DNA of 64,000 bases from Aquabacterium sp. OR-4. Its GTDB lineage: Bacteria; Pseudomonadota; Gammaproteobacteria; Burkholderiales; Burkholderiaceae_C. The notes under the pieces were generated by a model. The model saw only the letters and a list, made by a program, of their open reading frames with translations, was not told the origin of the DNA and ran no database searches. The number at the start of each line of letters is the position of its first letter. Positions within the stretch are counted from its first letter, which is position 1. Positions 26,239-35,125 of the stretch are shown here, piece by piece. The position numbers were made by a program, and so were the translations under genes. The stretch is from assembly GCF_025290835.2 (NCBI RefSeq), contig NZ_JAOCQD020000002.1, forward strand, positions 868,001 to 932,000, in the 5' to 3' direction.

Positions 26239-26862
26239 ATGAACACCCGCCTGCTGCTGGGTGGGCTGGCGCTGGCGAGCTACGGCCTGCTGTCGTACGC
26301 CCTGATGCTGCACGCCGCCGATGCGCCGTGGACGGTGGCCGCCCTGTTCGGGCCGCTGCTGCTGCCGCCGCTGGCCGTGGCCTGGCGCCAGCGCCGCCTG
26401 CTGCTGGCCCTGCTGGGCCTGGCCGCCGCGGCCGGCCTGGTGCTGATCGTTGCGGCCGGCGGCCTGGGCGATGTGCGCCGGCTCTATCTGCTGCAGCATG
26501 TGGCCATCCACCTGGTGCTGGGCGCCGGCTTTGCGCTGACCCTGATGCCCGGGCGCACGCCGCTGATCACCGCCATGGCCGGCCGCCTGCATGCCATGAC
26601 ACCGGCCAAGAGCCGCTACACCCGCGGCCTCACCTGGCTGTGGCTGGGCTACTTTGCCGGCATGGCGGTGCTGTCGCTGGCGGTGTTTGCGCTGGGCTCC
26701 TGGGCCGCCTGGTCGCTGCTGGCCAATGTGCTGACGCCGGTGTGCATTGCCACCGTCTTCGGTCTTGAGTACCTGCTGCGCTACCGCCTGCACCCCGAGT
26801 TCGAGCGCGTGCGCCTGGCCGATGTGGTGCGCGCCTGGCGCAGCACCGACGCGACGCGATGA
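26239..26862 (+). CDS. COG4648-like integral membrane protein
   Basis: A 207-residue protein with about six hydrophobic segments (MNTRLLLGGLALASYGLLSY at the N-terminus; ANVLTPVCIATVFGLEYLLR near the C-terminus). Proteins of this kind often stand next to the carrier protein and ligase genes in aryl polyene clusters; their function is not established. It begins 16 bp after the ACP and its stop overlaps the ligase start by 4 bp. Confidence 0.7.
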   Translation: MNTRLLLGGLALASYGLLSYALMLHAADAPWTVAALFGPLLLPPLAVAWRQRRLLLALLGLAAAAGLVLIVAAGGLGDVRRLYLLQHVAIHLVLGAGFALTLMPGRTPLITAMAGRLHAMTPAKSRYTRGLTWLWLGYFAGMAVLSLAVFALGSWAAWSLLANVLTPVCIATVFGLEYLLRYRLHPEFERVRLADVVRAWRSTDATR

Positions 26863-28325
26863 GCGCGGCCACGCTCGCGCTGCTGGCCGCCGGCCATGGC
26901 ACCGCCCCGCTGGCCTGGCACCACGGCCGGCCGATCGGCGTGGCGCAGTTCCTGGCCGATGTGGCGGCCACGGCCGCTGCCCTGCCGGCCGAGGGCCCGG
27001 CCGTCAACCTGTGCCTGAACCGCTATGCCTTCGCGGTGGCGCTGGGCGCCGCGCTGCAGCGGGGCCAGGTGTCGATGCTGCCGCCCAATGCGCGGGCCGA
27101 CACGCTGGCCCAGCTGCAGCAGGTGCATGGCGCCCGCCATGCGCTGAGCGACGATGCCGCGCTGCAGCCGCCACCGGGCCTGCCCACCGCGGCGGTGGTG
27201 ACGGCGGCCACCGATGCCAGCACCGATGGCGCCACTGATGGCACCACTGACGGCACCACCGCCGGCATCACTGCAACGGCCGCGGATGCTGCCACCGCTG
27301 CCGCCGCCGCCAGCCTGCCGGCCGGCGTGCCCGCCGACGCGGCGCTGACCTGCCTGCTGACCTCGGGCTCCACCGGCGCGCCGCAGCCGCATGCCAAGTC
27401 GTGGCGGCAGTGGACGGTGAACGTGGCGGCCGCCGCGCAGCGCCTGGCCGAGCTGCTGGGCCGGCCCTCGCTGCAGGGGCTCACGCTGGTGTCCACCGTG
27501 CCGCCGCAGCACAGCTACGGCTTCGAATCCAGCGTGCTGCTGGCCTTGCTGGGCGGCGCCAGCTTCGAGACCGGCCGGCCGTTCTACCCGGCCGACATCG
27601 CCGCGGCGCTGGCCGCCGTGCCGGCACCGCGCGCGCTGGTGACCACGCCCTTCCACCTGAAGGCGCTGCTGGCCGCCGGCATCGAGCTGCCCGCCACCGC
27701 GCTGGTGCTCAGCGCCACCGCGCCGCTGTCGCCCCAGCTGGCGCGCCTGGCCGAGCAGCGCCTGGGTGGCCAGCTGATCGAGATCTACGGCTGCACCGAA
27801 GCCGGCCAGGTGGCCAGCCGGCGCACCGCGCTCACCGATGTCTGGCATGCCTTCGGCACGCTGCGCCTGGCCGCCGTGCCGCAGCCCGAGGCACCGGGTG
27901 GCGAGGGCTTCGTGGTCAGCGGCGGGCACCTCGTCGAAACCACGCCGCTGTCGGATGTGCTGCGCCTGATCGACGACCAGCACTTCCAGCTGCTGGGCCG
28001 CGCCAACGACCTGGTGCACGTGGCCGGCAAGCGCAGCTCGCTGGGCCACCTGAACCACCACCTCAACAGCATCGCCGGCGTTGACGATGGCGCCTTCTGG
28101 CTGCCCGACGAGGTGACCGACGGCGTGGTGCGGCCGATCGCCTTTGTCGTGGCGCCGGGCCTCAGCGGCCCGCAGATCCTGGCCGCGCTGCGCGAGCGGC
28201 TCGACCCGGTGTTCGTGCCGCGGCGCGTGGTGCAGGTGGCCGCCCTGCCGCGCGAGGCCACCGGCAAGCTCACCCTGCAGGCGCTGCGCGAGTTTGCGCT
28301 GCGCAGCCTGAAGGCAGCGCAGTGA
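26859..28325 (+). CDS. AMP-dependent acyl/aryl ligase of the polyene cluster
   Basis: A 488-residue ANL-superfamily enzyme expected to activate the starter acid with ATP and load it on ACP. The P-loop motif LLTSGSTGAPQPHAKS is at 167-182; YGCTEAGQVASRR and the C-terminal catalytic lysine region PREATGKLT are present. It is shorter than most ligases. It carries a Thr/Ala/Asp-rich low-complexity insertion at about 110-152, encoded by short tandem DNA repeats. The 4-bp ATGA overlap with the gene before implies translational coupling. Specificity for 4-hydroxybenzoate-like acids is inferred from the cluster type. Confidence 0.85.
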   Translation: MSAATLALLAAGHGTAPLAWHHGRPIGVAQFLADVAATAAALPAEGPAVNLCLNRYAFAVALGAALQRGQVSMLPPNARADTLAQLQQVHGARHALSDDAALQPPPGLPTAAVVTAATDASTDGATDGTTDGTTAGITATAADAATAAAAASLPAGVPADAALTCLLTSGSTGAPQPHAKSWRQWTVNVAAAAQRLAELLGRPSLQGLTLVSTVPPQHSYGFESSVLLALLGGASFETGRPFYPADIAAALAAVPAPRALVTTPFHLKALLAAGIELPATALVLSATAPLSPQLARLAEQRLGGQLIEIYGCTEAGQVASRRTALTDVWHAFGTLRLAAVPQPEAPGGEGFVVSGGHLVETTPLSDVLRLIDDQHFQLLGRANDLVHVAGKRSSLGHLNHHLNSIAGVDDGAFWLPDEVTDGVVRPIAFVVAPGLSGPQILAALRERLDPVFVPRRVVQVAALPREATGKLTLQALREFALRSLKAAQ

Positions 28326-28720
28326 ACGCCGCGCCCGCCCTGCCGGCCGATGGCTGGCTGCAGCTGCCGCCGCGCCAGGTGCCGCTCGATCACCCGGCCT
28401 TTGCCGGGCATTTTCCGGGGCAGCCCATCCTGCCCGGCGTGGTGCTGCTGGCCGAGGTGCTGCAGGCCTGGCGCGAGGCCGCCGGCCGCGGCGAGCTGCC
28501 GCCGCCGCAGCCGCCGCTGCAGCTGCAGGCAGCCAAGTTTCTGGCGCCGGTGCAGCCCGGTGCCGGCCTGGGCGTGCGCCTGCAGGCGGCGGCCACCCAG
28601 CTGCGCTTCGAGCTGCTGCGCCTGGATGGCGATGGCGCTGCCACGCTGGCCGCCAGCGGCAGCTTTGCGCTGGCCACCGCGGCAGCGGCGGGCGGCCCGG
28701 CGGCCGGAGCCGGCCGATGA
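28322..28720 (+). CDS. Hotdog 3-hydroxyacyl-ACP dehydratase (first)
   Basis: A 132-residue FabA/FabZ-like protein. HPAFAGHFPGQPILPGV at 24-40 holds the catalytic His (GHFPG) and the following glutamate in LAEVLQ. Dehydration of 3-hydroxyacyl-ACP would create the conjugated double bonds. It starts with GTG overlapping the ligase stop (GTGA). A second, more divergent hotdog protein is encoded at 34566-35102; in characterised systems two such proteins pair. The C-terminus is Ala/Gly-rich. Confidence 0.85.
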   Translation: MNAAPALPADGWLQLPPRQVPLDHPAFAGHFPGQPILPGVVLLAEVLQAWREAAGRGELPPPQPPLQLQAAKFLAPVQPGAGLGVRLQAAATQLRFELLRLDGDGAATLAASGSFALATAAAAGGPAAGAGR

Positions 28721-29736
28721 GCGGCCCCTCGGCACACCAGGCCCGGCCGCCCACCCAGGCCACCCAGGCCGCCCAGGCCGCCCAGGCCGCCCAGGCCGAA
28801 GGCAGCCGCGAGCCATCCAACCCCAACTGGGCCGACGAGCCCGAGCGCAGCAATGCCATGGCGCTGCGCGTGATGGGCTGGATCGCCGTGGTCTGCGGCC
28901 GCCGGCTGGCGCGCGTGGTGCTGGCCGGCATCGCGCTGTACTTCGTGGTCTTTGCGGCCCGCCAGCGCCGCGCCAGCCGCCGCTACCTGGCTCGCGCACT
29001 GGGCCGCGAGGCCGGCTGGCGCGACGGCTACCGCCATGTCTTCGCCTTTGCCGCCACGGTGCTCGACCGGGTGTACTTCCTGCGCGAGCGCACCGCCTGG
29101 CTCGACCTGCGGGTGCGCGGGGCCGAGCATGTCGACGCCTGCCTGGCCAGCGGCCGCGGCGCCTTCCTGATGGGCTCGCACATCGGCAGCTTCGAGGCGC
29201 TGCGGGTGACCGGGCGCGACCGGCCCGAGCTCGACATCACGATGCTGATGTACCCCGACAACGCGCGCAAGATCAATGCCGCGCTGCAGGCGCTGGCGCC
29301 GGGGGCCAGCCCGCGCATCATCGCGCTGGGCCGCCCCGAGGCCATGCTGGCGGTGCGCGAGCGCCTCGAGGCCGGCGGCCTGGTCGGCGTGCTGGCCGAC
29401 CGCACCCTGCCGGGCGCCGAGTCGCAGCGCGGCGGCGTGGTCTGGCTGCCCTTCCTGGGCCGGCCGGCGCCGTTTTCAGACGGCCCCTTCCGGCTGGCCG
29501 AACTGCTGCGCCAGCGCGTGGTGTTCATGGTCGGCCTGTATGCCGGTGGCCGCACGTACGATGTGCGCTTCGAGCCGCTGGCCGATTTCAGCGAGCGCCT
29601 GCGCGACCCGGCGGCCCGCGCCGCGCGGCTGCAGGCGGCCATGCAGGCCTATGTGGCGCAGCTCGAGTCGCTGTGCCGCGAACACCCCGACAACTGGTTC
29701 AACTTCCATGATTTCTGGCATGAAGACGCGGCCTGA
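28717..29736 (+). CDS. LpxL/HtrB-like acyltransferase
   Basis: A 339-residue membrane-associated acyltransferase. One N-terminal hydrophobic helix (about 52-72), the HX4E active-site motif SHIGSFEAL, RTLPGAESQRGG and the C-terminal HPDNWFNFHDFW resemble lipid A late acyltransferases. It could transfer the finished polyene acyl chain to a lipid or sugar acceptor. The first 30 residues are a QAAQAAQAA low-complexity segment encoded by a 9-bp tandem repeat (about 28753-28799), so the real start might be Met48 (28858). ATGA overlap with the dehydratase. Confidence 0.82.
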   Translation: MSGPSAHQARPPTQATQAAQAAQAAQAEGSREPSNPNWADEPERSNAMALRVMGWIAVVCGRRLARVVLAGIALYFVVFAARQRRASRRYLARALGREAGWRDGYRHVFAFAATVLDRVYFLRERTAWLDLRVRGAEHVDACLASGRGAFLMGSHIGSFEALRVTGRDRPELDITMLMYPDNARKINAALQALAPGASPRIIALGRPEAMLAVRERLEAGGLVGVLADRTLPGAESQRGGVVWLPFLGRPAPFSDGPFRLAELLRQRVVFMVGLYAGGRTYDVRFEPLADFSERLRDPAARAARLQAAMQAYVAQLESLCREHPDNWFNFHDFWHEDAA

Positions 29737-30343
29737 GCCGGCCCGCAGGCGCCAGGCCTGGCCGCGCACCCTGGGGCTGCTGCTGGGCGCCGGGCTGTGG
29801 CTGGCCGCGGCCGCACCGGCCCGCGCGCTCGAGCTCGACGAGCTGATGAACCTGCTGTCGCAAACCCGCGGCGGCCAGGCCCGCTTCACCGAAGAGCGCC
29901 AGGTCAAGGGCCTGGACGCACCGCTCACCAGCAGCGGCCTGCTGAGCTTTGCCGCGCCCGACCGCTTCACGCGGCAAACCCTGCAGCCGCGGCCCGAGAC
30001 CCTGGCCGTGCAGGGCAAGATCATCACCATCAGCCGCAGCGGCCGCACGCGCAGCCTGGTGCTCGACGCCATTCCCGAGATGGAGGCCATCGTCGAGGCG
30101 GTGCGCGGCACGCTCACCGGCAATGGCGCCACGCTGCGCCAGCACTTCCGCACCACGGTCAGCGGCCAGCCCGAGCTGTGGACGCTGGAGCTGGTGCCGC
30201 TGGAGCCGCGCCTGCAGGTGATGCTGTCGCAGGTGCGCATCAGCGGCCGGCGCGCCGAACTGCGCAGCGTGGAGATGCGCATGGCCGACGGTGACCGCTC
30301 GGTGATGCAGGTCGAGCCGCTGGCCGGCGCCAAGGCGCCGTGA
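29720..30343 (+). CDS. LolA-like periplasmic carrier protein
   Basis: A 207-residue precursor with a signal peptide (Arg-rich N-terminus, hydrophobic 17-34, cleavage after ARA, about residue 37). The mature part is related to outer-membrane lipoprotein carrier LolA (ELMNLLSQTRGGQARFTEER, then SSGLLSFAAPDRFTRQTL). Such genes recur in aryl polyene clusters beside the MMPL exporter and probably shuttle the hydrophobic product across the periplasm. It overlaps the acyltransferase by 17 bp and the exporter by 4 bp. Confidence 0.82.
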   Translation: MKTRPEPARRRQAWPRTLGLLLGAGLWLAAAAPARALELDELMNLLSQTRGGQARFTEERQVKGLDAPLTSSGLLSFAAPDRFTRQTLQPRPETLAVQGKIITISRSGRTRSLVLDAIPEMEAIVEAVRGTLTGNGATLRQHFRTTVSGQPELWTLELVPLEPRLQVMLSQVRISGRRAELRSVEMRMADGDRSVMQVEPLAGAKAP

Positions 30344-32799
30344 GCGCGCCCGCGGCCAGCCCCCACCCGCCCCCCGGCGGCGCGGCGCTGCGCCCGCGCC
30401 AGCGCGCGCTGCTGCTGGCCGCCTGGCTGCTGGCCATGCTGCTGGGCGCCTGGGTGGCGGCACGCAGCCACTACAGCGCCGACCTGTCGGCCTTTCTGCC
30501 CGACCGGCCCGATGCGCGGCAGCGCCTGCTGATCGAGCAGCTGCAAAGCGGCATTGCCGCGCGCAGCCTGATCCTGGGCATCGAGGGCGGCGACGCCGGC
30601 AGCCGGGCCGAGGCCTCGCGCCGCCTGGCCGCCACGCTGCGCGGCAGCGGCGATTTCGAGCAGGTCAACAACGGCGAGCGCCACGGCTGGGAGGGCGAAA
30701 ACGGCGCCGGCGCCTGGCTGGTGCAGCACCGCTACCACCTCAGTCCGGCGGTCGGCCCGGGCCTGTTCGAGGTGGCTGGCCTGCGCGACGCGATCGACGA
30801 ATCGCTGTCGCTGCTGGGCACGCCGGCCGGCGGCCTGGTCAAGCCGCTGCTCCACCGCGACCCCACCGGCGAGACCCGGCGCCTGGCCGAGGCCCTGGTG
30901 CCGGCCGAAGGCCCGCGCAGCGAAGACGGCGTGTGGGTCTCGCGCCAGGCCCCGCGCGCCGTGCTGCTGCTGCAGACCGCCGCATCGGGCGCCGATCTCG
31001 ATGCCCAGGCGGCCATGCTGCAGCGCGTGCAGCAAGCCTTCGACCAGGCCTTGCAGCGCGCCCCGGCCCTGCCGCCCCAGGCCGGCCTGACGCTCAAGAT
31101 GAGCGGCCCGCCGGTATTTGCGGTGCAAAGCCGCGCCCGCATCGAGACCGAGGTGCACCAGTTCGCCGTGGCCGGCACCGTGCTGATGGGCGCCCTGCTG
31201 CTGCTGGCCTTCGGCTCGCTGCCGGCGCTGGCGGTGGCCTTTCTGCCGGTGCTCACCGGTGTGCTGGGCGGCGTGGCGGCGGTCAGCCTGGGCTTCGGCA
31301 CGGTGCATGGCATGACCCTGGGCTTTGGCAGCACGCTGATCGGCGAGGCCGTCGACTACGCCATCTACTACCTGATCCAGGCCCGCGGCCCGGCCGGCAC
31401 CGCGCCCGGCACCGGTTTCCGGCTGTGGCAGCGGGCGTCCTGGCCCACCGTGCGGCTGGGCCTGCTGACCTCGGTGTGCGGCTTTGCCGCGCTGCTGTTC
31501 TCGGGCTTTCCGGGCCTGGCCCAGCTGGGCGTGTTCTCGGTGGCCGGGCTGCTGGCCGCGGCGCTGACCGCACGCTGGGTGCTGCCGGCGCTGATGCCCG
31601 ATGGCGCCGCCGGCAGCGGTCTGCGCGGCCCGCTGGGCCGGGGCGCGGTGCGCGTGGTGGCCCGCCTGCCGGCGCTGCGCCTGCCGCTGGCGGCGCTGGC
31701 TGCGGCGGCACTGGCCCTGCTGCTGTGGCAGCGCGGCACGCTGTGGGCCGGCGATCTGGCCTCGCTGAGCCCGGTGCCGCGCGCTGCGATGGCGCTCGAT
31801 GCCCAGCTGCGCGCCGACCTCTCGGCCGACGACGAACGCACCCTGGTGGCCGTGCCCGGTGCCGACCTGCAGGCCACGCTGCGCGCCGCCGAGACCGTGG
31901 GCGCACGCCTGGACGCCTGGGTGGCCGACGGCCGCCTGGCCAGCTACGACAGCCCGGCGCGCCTGCTGCCCAGCCTGGCGGCGCAGCAGGCCCGGCTGGC
32001 CAGCCTGCCGCCACCCGAGCTGCTGCGCGCCCGCCTGGCCGAGGCGCAGGCCGGCAGCCCGCTGCCGGCGGCCCGGCTCGAGCCCTTCGTGGCCGAGGTC
32101 GACGCGGCCCGCCGCCTGCCGGCGGTGGAGCGCCAGGCGCTGGCCGGCAGCCCGCTGAAGGCCGGCCTCGACGCCATGCTGATGCAGCGCGATGCGGCGC
32201 ATGGCGGCGGCTGGCTGGCCCTGCTGTCGCTGCACCCGGGCGCCACGCCGGCCGATGCCGCCAGCCTGCACCGCGTGCTCGACGGCGTGCCCGGGGCCCA
32301 GGTGCTCGACCTCAAGCTCGAGCTTGACCGCCTGTACGCACGCTACCTGCGCGAGGCCATGTGGCAATCGGCGCTGGGCGCTGCCGCGGTGGTGGTGCTG
32401 CTGGCGCTGGCCCTGCGCTCGGCCCCGCGCCTGCTGCGGGTGTGCGTGCCGCTGGCGCTGACCCTGCTGATCACGCTGGGCGGCCTCGCACTGGCCGGCA
32501 CCACGCTGGGCATCCTGCACCTGGTGGGGCTGCTGCTGGTGGTGGCGGTGGGCTCGAACTACGCGCTGTTCTTCGACCAGTTCGCGCGCCTGCCGGCCGC
32601 TGCCCCGCCGGCCGACACGCTGGCCTCGCTGCTGCTGGCCAACCTCACCACGGTGGGCTCGTTCGCGCTGATCGCGCAGTCGCAGATCCCGGCGCTGGCG
32701 GCCATCGGCGAGGTGGTGGCGCCGGGCACGCTGCTGGCGCTGCTGCTGTCGGCGGCCTTCATCACGCCGGCCCCTGCGGCGCGGCCCCAAGGCGGCTGA
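30340..32799 (+). CDS. MMPL/RND-type exporter
   Basis: An 819-residue polytopic protein with two repeats. Each has an N-terminal membrane helix (LLLAAWLLAMLLGAWVA near 28-44), a periplasmic domain and a block of about five helices (about 262-410 and 668-810). The GEAVDYAIYYL and GSNYALFFDQ segments match the proton-relay helix of MMPL proteins. It is predicted to export the polyene or its lipid conjugate from the inner membrane to the LolA-like carrier. GTG start overlapping the previous stop. Confidence 0.88.
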   Translation: MSAPAASPHPPPGGAALRPRQRALLLAAWLLAMLLGAWVAARSHYSADLSAFLPDRPDARQRLLIEQLQSGIAARSLILGIEGGDAGSRAEASRRLAATLRGSGDFEQVNNGERHGWEGENGAGAWLVQHRYHLSPAVGPGLFEVAGLRDAIDESLSLLGTPAGGLVKPLLHRDPTGETRRLAEALVPAEGPRSEDGVWVSRQAPRAVLLLQTAASGADLDAQAAMLQRVQQAFDQALQRAPALPPQAGLTLKMSGPPVFAVQSRARIETEVHQFAVAGTVLMGALLLLAFGSLPALAVAFLPVLTGVLGGVAAVSLGFGTVHGMTLGFGSTLIGEAVDYAIYYLIQARGPAGTAPGTGFRLWQRASWPTVRLGLLTSVCGFAALLFSGFPGLAQLGVFSVAGLLAAALTARWVLPALMPDGAAGSGLRGPLGRGAVRVVARLPALRLPLAALAAAALALLLWQRGTLWAGDLASLSPVPRAAMALDAQLRADLSADDERTLVAVPGADLQATLRAAETVGARLDAWVADGRLASYDSPARLLPSLAAQQARLASLPPPELLRARLAEAQAGSPLPAARLEPFVAEVDAARRLPAVERQALAGSPLKAGLDAMLMQRDAAHGGGWLALLSLHPGATPADAASLHRVLDGVPGAQVLDLKLELDRLYARYLREAMWQSALGAAAVVVLLALALRSAPRLLRVCVPLALTLLITLGGLALAGTTLGILHLVGLLLVVAVGSNYALFFDQFARLPAAAPPADTLASLLLANLTTVGSFALIAQSQIPALAAIGEVVAPGTLLALLLSAAFITPAPAARPQGG

Positions 32800-33728
32800 T
32801 GGCGATGGCCGGCCCCAACCCCAGCCCCGCGCCGCACGCCACGCCGCCCGGCGGGCCTGCCAGCAGCCCGGCCCCGTTCGCCGGCGCCGCCTGGAGCCCG
32901 CTGTTGCACGCCAGTGCCGGCCTGCATGCGCTCAGCGCCGGTGCCGCGCTGCTGCTGCCCGGCAGCTGGCCGTGGGCGCTGGGTGCGGTGGCGGCCAACC
33001 ATGCCCTGCTCACCGCGGCCGGGCTGTGGCCGCGCTCCACCCTGCTGGGCGCCAACCTGCAGCGCCTGCCGGCCGCCGCGGCGGCGCGTGGCGAGGTGGC
33101 GCTGACCCTGGACGACGGCCCCGACCCCGAGCTCACGCCGCGTGCGCTGGACCTGCTCGACGCCGCCGGCATGCGCGCCACCTTCTTTGTCATCGCGCGC
33201 CAGGCGCTGGCCCATCCGCAGCTGGTGCGCGAGATCGTGGCGCGTGGCCACAGCGTGCAGAACCACAGCTTCGCGCACCGCCACAACTTCTCGCTGCTGG
33301 GCCCGCGCGCGCTGGCCCGCGAGGTGGACCAGGCCCAGCAAGCCCTGGCCACCTTGACCGGCACGCTGCCGCGCTTCTTCCGCGCGCCGGCGGGCCTGCG
33401 CAACCCCTTCCTGCAGCCGGTGCTGGCCCGCCAGGGCCTGCTGCTGACCAGCTGGACACGGCGCGGCTTCGACACCCGCGAGCGCCAACCCGCCCGCGTG
33501 CTGGCGCGGCTGCAGCGCGGCCTGGCCGCCGGCGACCTGCTGCTGCTGCACGACCGCCACGCCGCGCCTGCCGCCGACGGCCGCCCGGTGCTGCTGCATG
33601 TGCTGCCGGCCCTGCTGGCCAGCCTGCAGCGCGCCGGCCTGCGCAGCGTGAGCCTGCCGCAGGCACTGGCCCCGGCCGGCGCGGCCGCCGCGGCGCCTGC
33701 CCCCTGCCCCTTCGAACGCGATGCCTGA
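32799..33728 (+). CDS. Polysaccharide deacetylase (NodB homology) family protein
   Basis: A 309-residue protein with two hydrophobic stretches near 35-75, then a carbohydrate esterase 4 domain. TLDDGPD (Asp105/Asp106) and NHSFAH (His156, His160) supply the metal and catalytic residues; RAPAGLRNP and the late LLLHD motif are present. CE4 enzymes de-N-acetylate amino sugars or related groups. Its place inside a polyene operon suggests modification of a sugar or lipid anchor. The ATG overlaps the exporter stop by 1 bp. Confidence 0.83.
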   Translation: MAMAGPNPSPAPHATPPGGPASSPAPFAGAAWSPLLHASAGLHALSAGAALLLPGSWPWALGAVAANHALLTAAGLWPRSTLLGANLQRLPAAAAARGEVALTLDDGPDPELTPRALDLLDAAGMRATFFVIARQALAHPQLVREIVARGHSVQNHSFAHRHNFSLLGPRALAREVDQAQQALATLTGTLPRFFRAPAGLRNPFLQPVLARQGLLLTSWTRRGFDTRERQPARVLARLQRGLAAGDLLLLHDRHAAPAADGRPVLLHVLPALLASLQRAGLRSVSLPQALAPAGAAAAAPAPCPFERDA

Positions 33729-34569
33729 ACCGATGTCCGTGTCTGCCTCACCCGCCACCGCCACCGCCACCTCGGCGCCGCCGCCGCGCACGGCGGCCAC
33801 CGAGGCCGCGTGGTCGGCACTGCATGCGGCCACCACCGCGCCCTACCAGCGCCATGGCCGCTTTGCCTGGCACTTTGCGCGCGGCAAGCTGGGGCGCGAT
33901 CCGGTGTTTCGCGGCCTGCTCGAGCACGGCCTGCTGCCGCCCGATGCGCACCTGGTCGACATCGGCAGCGGCCAGTCGCTGCTGGCCAGCCTGCAGCACC
34001 AGATCGACCAGCTGGTGGCCCGCCAGGGCTGGCCCGCCGAATGGCCGCCGGCCCCGGTGCGCGGCCGCTACACCGGCATCGAGCTGATGCCGCGCGATGT
34101 TGAGCGCGCCCGCGCCGCGCTGGCCGATCTGCCCTCGGCGCCGCAGCTGGTGTGCGCCGACATGTGCCAGCAGGCCCTGCCGCCCTGCCAGGTGGTGGTG
34201 ATCCTGGACGTGCTGCACTACGTCGACCATGCCGCCCAGGCCGCCCTGCTGGCGCGTGTGCACGCGGCGCTGACGCCGGGTGGCCGCCTGCTGCTGCGTG
34301 TGGGCGACGCGGCGGCGCGCCGCGGCTTTGCCATCAGCCAGTGGGTTGACCGCCTGGTGACCCTGGTGCGTGGCCACCGCGTGCCGCCCACCTTTGGCCG
34401 CAACCTGGCCGAGTGGCAGGCCCTGCTGCACGGCCTGGGCTTTGCGGTGCGCGCGCTGCCGATGAGCCAGGGCACGCCGTTTGCCAATGTGCTGCTGGTG
34501 GCCGACAAGGTGGCCAACAAGGCGGCCAGCAAGGCGGCCAACAGCGCGGCCGGCGGAGCCGCCGCGTGA
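33721..34569 (+). CDS. SAM-dependent methyltransferase
   Basis: A 282-residue class I methyltransferase. The SAM loop is VDIGSGQSLL (about 79-88), the acidic residue YTGIELMP follows, and CQVVVILDVLHYVDH is motif II. Aryl polyene clusters typically carry a methyltransferase acting on the aromatic head. The C-terminal tail is a Lys/Ala repeat (KVANKAASKAANSAA). It overlaps the deacetylase gene by 8 bp. Confidence 0.82.
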   Translation: MPEPMSVSASPATATATSAPPPRTAATEAAWSALHAATTAPYQRHGRFAWHFARGKLGRDPVFRGLLEHGLLPPDAHLVDIGSGQSLLASLQHQIDQLVARQGWPAEWPPAPVRGRYTGIELMPRDVERARAALADLPSAPQLVCADMCQQALPPCQVVVILDVLHYVDHAAQAALLARVHAALTPGGRLLLRVGDAAARRGFAISQWVDRLVTLVRGHRVPPTFGRNLAEWQALLHGLGFAVRALPMSQGTPFANVLLVADKVANKAASKAANSAAGGAAA

Positions 34570-35102
34570 CGGCCACCCCGGCGCAGCTGGACCACGCCGG
34601 CATCGCGGCGCGCATTCCGCATGCCGGGCGCATGTGCCTGCTCGACAGCCTGGCGCAGTGGTCGGCCACCGAGCTGCTGTGCCACAGCGCCAGCCACCAG
34701 GCCACCGACCATCCGCTGGGCGGGCCCGACGGCCTGCCGGCCACGGCCGCGGTCGAGTACGCGGCCCAGGCCATGGCCCTGCACGGCGGCCTGCAGGCGG
34801 CGCCGGGCACGCCACCCTCGGCCGGCTACATCGCCAGCGTGCGCGGCCTGGTGCTGCAGGTGCTGGACCTGCAGCCCTGCCCGGCGCCGCTGCGCATCTG
34901 GGTGCAGCGCCTGGCCGGCGACGAGCGCCAGGTGATGTACCGCTTCACGCTGCACGATGGCCAGCACGCGCTGCTGGCCGAGGGCCGCGCCACGGTGGTG
35001 CTGAACACGCCGCTGGCCATGCCGCCGTCGCCGCCGATGCCGACACCGTCGACACCCTCGTCACCCCCGACATCCCCGACACCCCCGGCGCCAGGCGCCT
35101 GA
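34566..35102 (+). CDS. Hotdog 3-hydroxyacyl-ACP dehydratase (second, ApeP-like)
   Basis: A 178-residue hotdog protein with IPHAGRMCLLDSL near the N-terminus (catalytic His) and AAVEYAAQAMALHGG on the central helix (catalytic Glu). It is related to the second dehydratase component of aryl polyene systems and likely pairs with the product of 28322-28720. It starts at a GTG overlapping the methyltransferase stop (GTGA). The last 30 residues are a Pro/Ser/Thr tail encoded by short repeats and lie outside the fold. Confidence 0.83.
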   Translation: MTATPAQLDHAGIAARIPHAGRMCLLDSLAQWSATELLCHSASHQATDHPLGGPDGLPATAAVEYAAQAMALHGGLQAAPGTPPSAGYIASVRGLVLQVLDLQPCPAPLRIWVQRLAGDERQVMYRFTLHDGQHALLAEGRATVVLNTPLAMPPSPPMPTPSTPSSPPTSPTPPAPGA

Positions 35103-35125
35103 GTTGCGCACCGGAGAACCCTGCC

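Noticed and set aside
29476..32790. A 1104-codon open frame on the minus strand
   Set aside because: Antisense to the exporter and LolA-like genes; low-complexity Gln/Arg/Gly translation.
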